From UBA1046 sp050945515 (GTDB taxonomy: Bacteria > Bacillota > Clostridia > Saccharofermentanales > DTU023), in assembly GCA_050945515.1 (NCBI GenBank), contig JBMNTB010000043.1, positions 1 through 9,091 of the forward strand: DNA of 9,091 bases. The letters are read 5' to 3'. Under the pieces are notes generated by a model, which was not told where the DNA came from, did no database searches, and worked only from the letters and a program-made list of their open reading frames with translations. Both the position numbers and the translations under genes were made by a program. Shown piece by piece: positions 6,311 through 9,091 of this stretch. Each line of letters begins with the position of its first letter. Position 1 is the first letter of the stretch.

Positions 6311-6320
6311 ATTTACCACC

Positions 6321-6351
6321 TTGTCTTGATCTTTCGTCATGCTATTATAAT
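6321..6351 (+). promoter_or_regulatory. Possible tadA-plsC promoter sharing the palindromic -10
   Basis: ATTATAAT (6344-6351) is its own reverse complement, so the plus strand also reads TATAAT (6346-6351). The best upstream -35 is TTGTCT (6321-6326) at a long 19-base spacing, so this direction should be weaker. Transcription near 6358 would give a leader of about 30 bases that includes the tadA ribosome binding site. Confidence 0.4.
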
Positions 6352-6372
6352 TGTAATCATCACAGTTAGCAA
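6344..6372 (-). promoter_or_regulatory. Promoter of the zinc-ribbon gene
   Basis: Minus-strand -35 TTGCTA (6367-6372) and perfect -10 TATAAT (6344-6349) are separated by exactly 17 bases. Transcription should start near 6337, inside the longer reading frame. This supports the ATG at 6308-6310 as the true start. Confidence 0.7.
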
Positions 6373-6387
6373 GAAAGGAACAGGCCC

Positions 6388-6870
6388 TTGACCACTACAG
6401 ACAATGTCAGCTCCGGCTTTGACCTGGCACGGGATATGCATTATATGCACAAAGCTTTAAAGCTGGCTGAACAAGCTGCCGCACTTGGCGAAGTACCTGT
6501 CGGTTGTGTTATTGTGGACACTGACAAGATCATAGCTGCAGAATATAATCAGCGCGAGACGACAAATGACGCTACAGCCCATGCTGAACTACTCGCTCTG
6601 CGTGCTGCAGGACGGTCCAGGCCGAGCTGGCGATTGGACGGTTGTGACTTATATGTTACTCTGGAGCCCTGCCTGATGTGCTCCGGGGCCATTATCCAGT
6701 CGCGCATTCGCAGATTGATCTTTGGCGCGGCAGATCCTAAGAGCGGGATGGCGGGTTCGGTCTCAAATGTTTTTGAGCTGCCGTCAAATCATCAGGTACT
6801 GATTACCGGACAAATACTGGCAGAAGAATGCAGTTTACTATTAAAGAATTTTTTTCGTGCTCGGCGCTGA
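6388..6870 (+). CDS. tadA: tRNA-specific adenosine deaminase
   Basis: Zinc-dependent deaminase that converts adenosine 34 to inosine in the anticodon of tRNA-Arg(ACG), allowing it to read CGU, CGC and CGA. The CDA-fold motifs are clear: VPVGCVIV (36-43), HAE with zinc ligand His65 and catalytic Glu67, and PCLMC (94-98) with Cys95 and Cys98. The family signature FGAADPKSGMAGS (112-124) follows. Its 160 residues match the family length. I place the start at TTG 6388-6390 because AAAGGAA (6374-6380) lies seven bases upstream. Many homologues begin nearer Met17 (ATG at 6436-6438), which has only a weak ACGGGA before it, so the first 16 residues are less certain. plsC follows 16 bases after the stop, probably in one operon. 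Confidence 0.96.
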   Translation: MTTTDNVSSGFDLARDMHYMHKALKLAEQAAALGEVPVGCVIVDTDKIIAAEYNQRETTNDATAHAELLALRAAGRSRPSWRLDGCDLYVTLEPCLMCSGAIIQSRIRRLIFGAADPKSGMAGSVSNVFELPSNHQVLITGQILAEECSLLLKNFFRARR

Positions 6871-6874
6871 GTGC

Positions 6875-6880
6875 AGGGAG
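6875..6880 (+). promoter_or_regulatory. Ribosome binding site fixing the plsC start
   Basis: AGGGAG lies six bases before the ATG at 6887-6889. It supports that start over the in-frame GTG at 6857-6859, which is inside the end of tadA. Confidence 0.75.
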
Positions 6881-6886
6881 AATCAT

Positions 6887-7597
6887 ATGAGTCAGACTAA
6901 AATTGACAAGAGTAAAAGTAAACGGACGGAACGCACTATAGAAATGCCGCATAGAGGATATCTGGGAAATTTCCTCTTTAAATTAGGTATGTTACTGACC
7001 AGAATGTTCACCCGCTTTCGGGTCACCGGACAAGAAAACCTGCCGGAACCACCATATGTCATCGCTTCCAATCATGAAACACTGATTGACGGCATGTGGA
7101 TCTGTGCCGGGTTACCCAAAAAACACCAAAAAGTCTTTGCCGCTATTGCCGGCTCTGATCTCAAAACTGATTACGGACTGTTCGGTCAGATTATGATGCG
7201 CGTTGGAAGGGCAATCCCTATCAATCGCTTCGGCAATCCGATACGCGGTCTGATCATGGCCAAGAAAGCCGCTGATCAGGGCTATATTCTATTGATTCAT
7301 CCGGAGGGCACCAGAACTTACGACGGCCTGCTGGGAGAATTGCAGAACGGCGCAGCCTATATCAGCACGAAATCCTCAATTCCCATGGTTCCTGTCTATG
7401 TGCACGGCGGCTATGAAGTTTTCTCCCGCCATATGTCCGTTCCGCATCCCATCGACTGGAAAAAATTCCGCCGCAAGCAAGTCACGATTGAGTACGGCCA
7501 ACCGTTGGATCCGCACAATTTTGCCGATGTCAATGAATTGACAGAAGTTCTCCGCAACTGGTATTTACAAAGACAGGATGCAAAAGAGCAGGTATAA
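6887..7597 (+). CDS. plsC: 1-acyl-sn-glycerol-3-phosphate acyltransferase (PlsC family)
   Basis: A 236-residue acyltransferase expected to add the second fatty acid to lysophosphatidic acid, giving phosphatidic acid at the inner face of the membrane. The catalytic HX4D motif is NHETLIDG (62-69, His63 and Asp68). Glycerophosphate-binding motifs are the PINR region (111-114) and HPEGTR (138-143), and the later block IPMVPVYVHG (165-174) is also typical. A basic N-terminal stretch (residues 5-16) precedes a hydrophobic patch with Phe and Leu (about 27-44) that may help membrane attachment. Family membership is secure, but PlsC-like enzymes vary in acceptor and acyl donor, so the symbol is by similarity. 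It follows tadA by 16 bases and is convergent with hflX 52 bases away. No strong terminator is visible in that gap. Confidence 0.9.
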   Translation: MSQTKIDKSKSKRTERTIEMPHRGYLGNFLFKLGMLLTRMFTRFRVTGQENLPEPPYVIASNHETLIDGMWICAGLPKKHQKVFAAIAGSDLKTDYGLFGQIMMRVGRAIPINRFGNPIRGLIMAKKAADQGYILLIHPEGTRTYDGLLGELQNGAAYISTKSSIPMVPVYVHGGYEVFSRHMSVPHPIDWKKFRRKQVTIEYGQPLDPHNFADVNELTEVLRNWYLQRQDAKEQV

Positions 7598-7649
7598 CAC
7601 GTCAGCTAACTGCGGTTGCTCCCTTGCTTGAAAACCAAAATAGTTTGTT

Positions 7650-8918
7650 CTACAGATATGCCTGCAAGGGACCCGACAGAGAACGAGCTATTCTGCCCTT
7701 GAGCTCAATACCTTGTTCCAGATAAGAGAGCTCAGAGATGATGCCGTTGGTCCGGATATGGTTGACCAGACCAGCCTCCTCGTAAGGGATTAGGATTGCA
7801 AAGGACAAGGTTGCGCGCGCAGCCAACTCACAGAGGGCAGACCCGATCTCAGCCAGTCCGCAACCCTGCAGCGCTGAAGCCGCAATAGTTCTCTGGTCCA
7901 CATCGGTTTTTTGGTGCAGAAGTAATTTCCATTCATCATCCTGAGCCTGATCGATTTTATTCAGCACATGCAATCTGGGCTTGGCTGCCGCACCCAGCCT
8001 GTTAAGCTGCTCTTCCACCACTGTGATATGCTGACGATAATCCGGATCAGAAATATCCGTAATCTGCATAATATAATCCGCCGCTGCAACTTCTTCTAAA
8101 GTGGCCGCGAAAGCATCAAGCAGATAGCGCGGCAGGTCACGGATAAAACCGACGGTATCTACCAGAACCAATGGCAGCCCTTGATCCGTAATCAAACGCC
8201 GTGCCGTGGGATCCAAAGTCATGAACAGTCTGTCCTCGACTTCAATCGATGAATCACACAGCGCATTAACAATGGTTGATTTACCGGCATTGGTATAACC
8301 GACGACTGCCACTGTAGTAATCTCACGTGAGCTTCTGTGCTCCCTGGTTCGGGATCTGCGGGTAGAGATCTCCTGTAATGATCTGCGCAGCCAGGAAATA
8401 CGCCGCATGATATGGCGGCGGTCCGTCTCCAACTGTGCCTCACCGGGACCCCTGGTACCAATCCCGCCACCCAGTCTGGACAATTCCTGTCCACGACCGC
8501 CCAAGCGGGTTAGTCGATATCGCAATTGAGCCAGCTCTACTTGAATTTTACCCTCATCAGTTTTGGCCCGCCGGGCAAAGATATCGAAAATAATCAAGCT
8601 GCGATCAACGATCTCCAGCTCAACCAGATCCTCAATCATACGTACCTGCGTCGGTGATAATTCCGTATCAAAGATCAGAACTGTGGCCTCAAGAGCTGTC
8701 GCCAATTCGGCCAGCTCCAGCAATTTACCTTTGCCCAGCCAGTACGCCCGGTCGGGGGCTTCCCGTTTTTGTATCAGAGTACCGACCGTCTCAATATCAC
8801 ATTCACGCGCCAGGCTCTCCAGCTCGGACAGCCTTCTTTCGCTGACCAGATCGGATAGAGGATCCGTTCCTAACTGCAGTGTAGCCAAAACAGCTTTTTT
8901 ATCAGTACCGGGATTCAC
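7650..8918 (-). CDS. hflX: Ribosome-associated GTPase HflX
   Basis: A 422-residue GTPase that binds the 50S subunit and splits stalled or hibernating ribosomes, notably under heat or antibiotic stress. The N-terminal HflX domain (about 8-195) includes GKGKLLEL (62-69), ELSPTQVRMIED (86-97), DIFARRAKTDEGKIQVELAQ (112-131) and the glycine-rich GGGIGTRGPGE (150-160). In the G domain, G1 is GYTNAGKST (207-215), the G2 Thr is 234 in FMTLDPT, G3 is DTVGF (254-258), G4 is NKID (320-323) and G5 is SAL (348-350). The C-terminal domain (about 370-422) is short and typical. The start is GTG at 8916-8918. The only purine-rich site, AAAGGTGG (8931-8938), is 12 bases upstream, which is longer than ideal, but no other start nearby fits better. 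Upstream repeats (8946-8997) may regulate it. No gene lost or broken. Confidence 0.97.
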   Translation of the reverse strand: MNPGTDKKAVLATLQLGTDPLSDLVSERRLSELESLARECDIETVGTLIQKREAPDRAYWLGKGKLLELAELATALEATVLIFDTELSPTQVRMIEDLVELEIVDRSLIIFDIFARRAKTDEGKIQVELAQLRYRLTRLGGRGQELSRLGGGIGTRGPGEAQLETDRRHIMRRISWLRRSLQEISTRRSRTREHRSSREITTVAVVGYTNAGKSTIVNALCDSSIEVEDRLFMTLDPTARRLITDQGLPLVLVDTVGFIRDLPRYLLDAFAATLEEVAAADYIMQITDISDPDYRQHITVVEEQLNRLGAAAKPRLHVLNKIDQAQDDEWKLLLHQKTDVDQRTIAASALQGCGLAEIGSALCELAARATLSFAILIPYEEAGLVNHIRTNGIISELSYLEQGIELKGRIARSLSGPLQAYL

Positions 8919-8945
8919 GATATCGCTTGACCACCTTTCACCTAA

Positions 8946-8975
8946 ATCCTATGCAAATTAAATATCCTAATGCAA
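8946..8975. repeat. Direct repeat upstream of hflX
   Basis: ATCCTATGCAA (8946-8956) and ATCCTAATGCAA (8964-8975) are the same but for one inserted A, starting 18 bases apart. They lie just upstream of the hflX ribosome binding site, where a -10/-35 region would be expected. They may be a paired protein-binding site. No confident promoter was found here. Confidence 0.5.
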
Positions 8976-8981
8976 TAATAA

Positions 8982-8997
8982 TTACGTACTTACGTAC
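8982..8997. repeat. Tandem TTACGTAC x2 upstream of hflX
   Basis: TTACGTAC occurs twice without a gap, each copy containing the palindrome TACGTA or most of it. A 7-base-stem hairpin AAACAGC/GCTGTTT with loop CGTA follows at 8999-9016, with a pyrimidine-rich stretch after it on the plus strand. It is compatible with an operator or with the end of a plus-strand transcript that is not seen. Confidence 0.5.
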
Positions 8998-9089
8998 CAA
9001 ACAGCCGTAGCTGTTTCTTCTGTTTTCTGTTCATTGGCCTTGACCTTGACAAGAAAATAGAGATAAGGGGTGACGCTTGAGTTTGGCCT
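8982..9089 (-). CDS. Possible C-terminal fragment of an upstream gene (right edge)
   Basis: A minus-strand frame enters from the right edge and stays open for 35 codons to a TAA at 8982-8984. It includes TPYLYFLVKVKANEQ and ends AVWYVST. The YLYF stretch recalls the C-terminal part of MltG-like (YceG) lytic transglycosylases, but that is a weak resemblance from one short segment. Two other minus-strand frames are also open for part of this stretch. A plus-strand start is possible as well: TTG near 9078 with AAGGGG six bases upstream. Too short to decide. Confidence 0.25.
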   Translation of the reverse strand, partial: RPNSSVTPYLYFLVKVKANEQKTEETATAVWYVST

Positions 9090-9091
9090 CA

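Noticed and set aside
6308..6340. Upstream ATG for the zinc-ribbon gene
   Set aside because: It coincides with the expected transcription start and lacks a ribosome binding site, whereas the ATG at 6308-6310 has AAGGTGG at good spacing.
7604..7620. Hairpin between plsC and hflX as a terminator
   Set aside because: The stem is only six pairs with a bulge, and no U-tract follows on either strand.

Overview
The window looks like a chromosomal stretch from a Bacillota (probably Clostridia-type) bacterium. The evidence is strong purine-rich ribosome binding sites on most genes, frequent TTG and GTG starts, a CdaA-type diadenylate cyclase, a fused two-domain Nnr and intermediate base composition. 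The species cannot be named from this sequence alone. No rRNA, tRNA, CRISPR array, insertion sequence, integrase or prophage gene was recognised. The genes are mostly housekeeping, and I did not find an obvious new multi-gene system.

Left block, minus strand, 3858 down to 1: a P-loop uridine-kinase-family nucleoside kinase, then an unusually structured 318-base intergenic region, then trxA (thioredoxin), nnr (NAD(P)HX epimerase/dehydratase) and the start of cdaA (diadenylate cyclase), which runs off the left edge. trxA and nnr are 16 bases apart and probably co-transcribed. cdaA follows after 80 bases and may have its own promoter. The block joins nucleoside salvage, thiol redox control, repair of damaged nicotinamide cofactors and c-di-AMP synthesis.

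Middle, 4051-6310: a 12-helix MFS transporter resembling SLC45/sugar-type carriers (+) converges on a zinc-ribbon, single-helix membrane protein of unknown role (-). The 232-base gap between them holds two strong hairpins, of which the second is a good terminator for the minus gene, and a 15-codon micro-ORF with a near-ideal ribosome binding site.

Right block: tadA (tRNA adenosine deaminase) and plsC (acyltransferase) form a short plus-strand operon, divergent from the zinc-ribbon gene. An 8-base palindrome, ATTATAAT, can act as the -10 box in both directions there. hflX (ribosome-rescue GTPase) lies convergently on the minus strand. Its upstream region carries short direct repeats and possibly the tail of another gene at the right edge.

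The features most worth a second look are non-coding: a degenerate repeat of about 41 bases with local dyads between the kinase gene and trxA, the shared palindromic -10, and the repeat cluster upstream of hflX.
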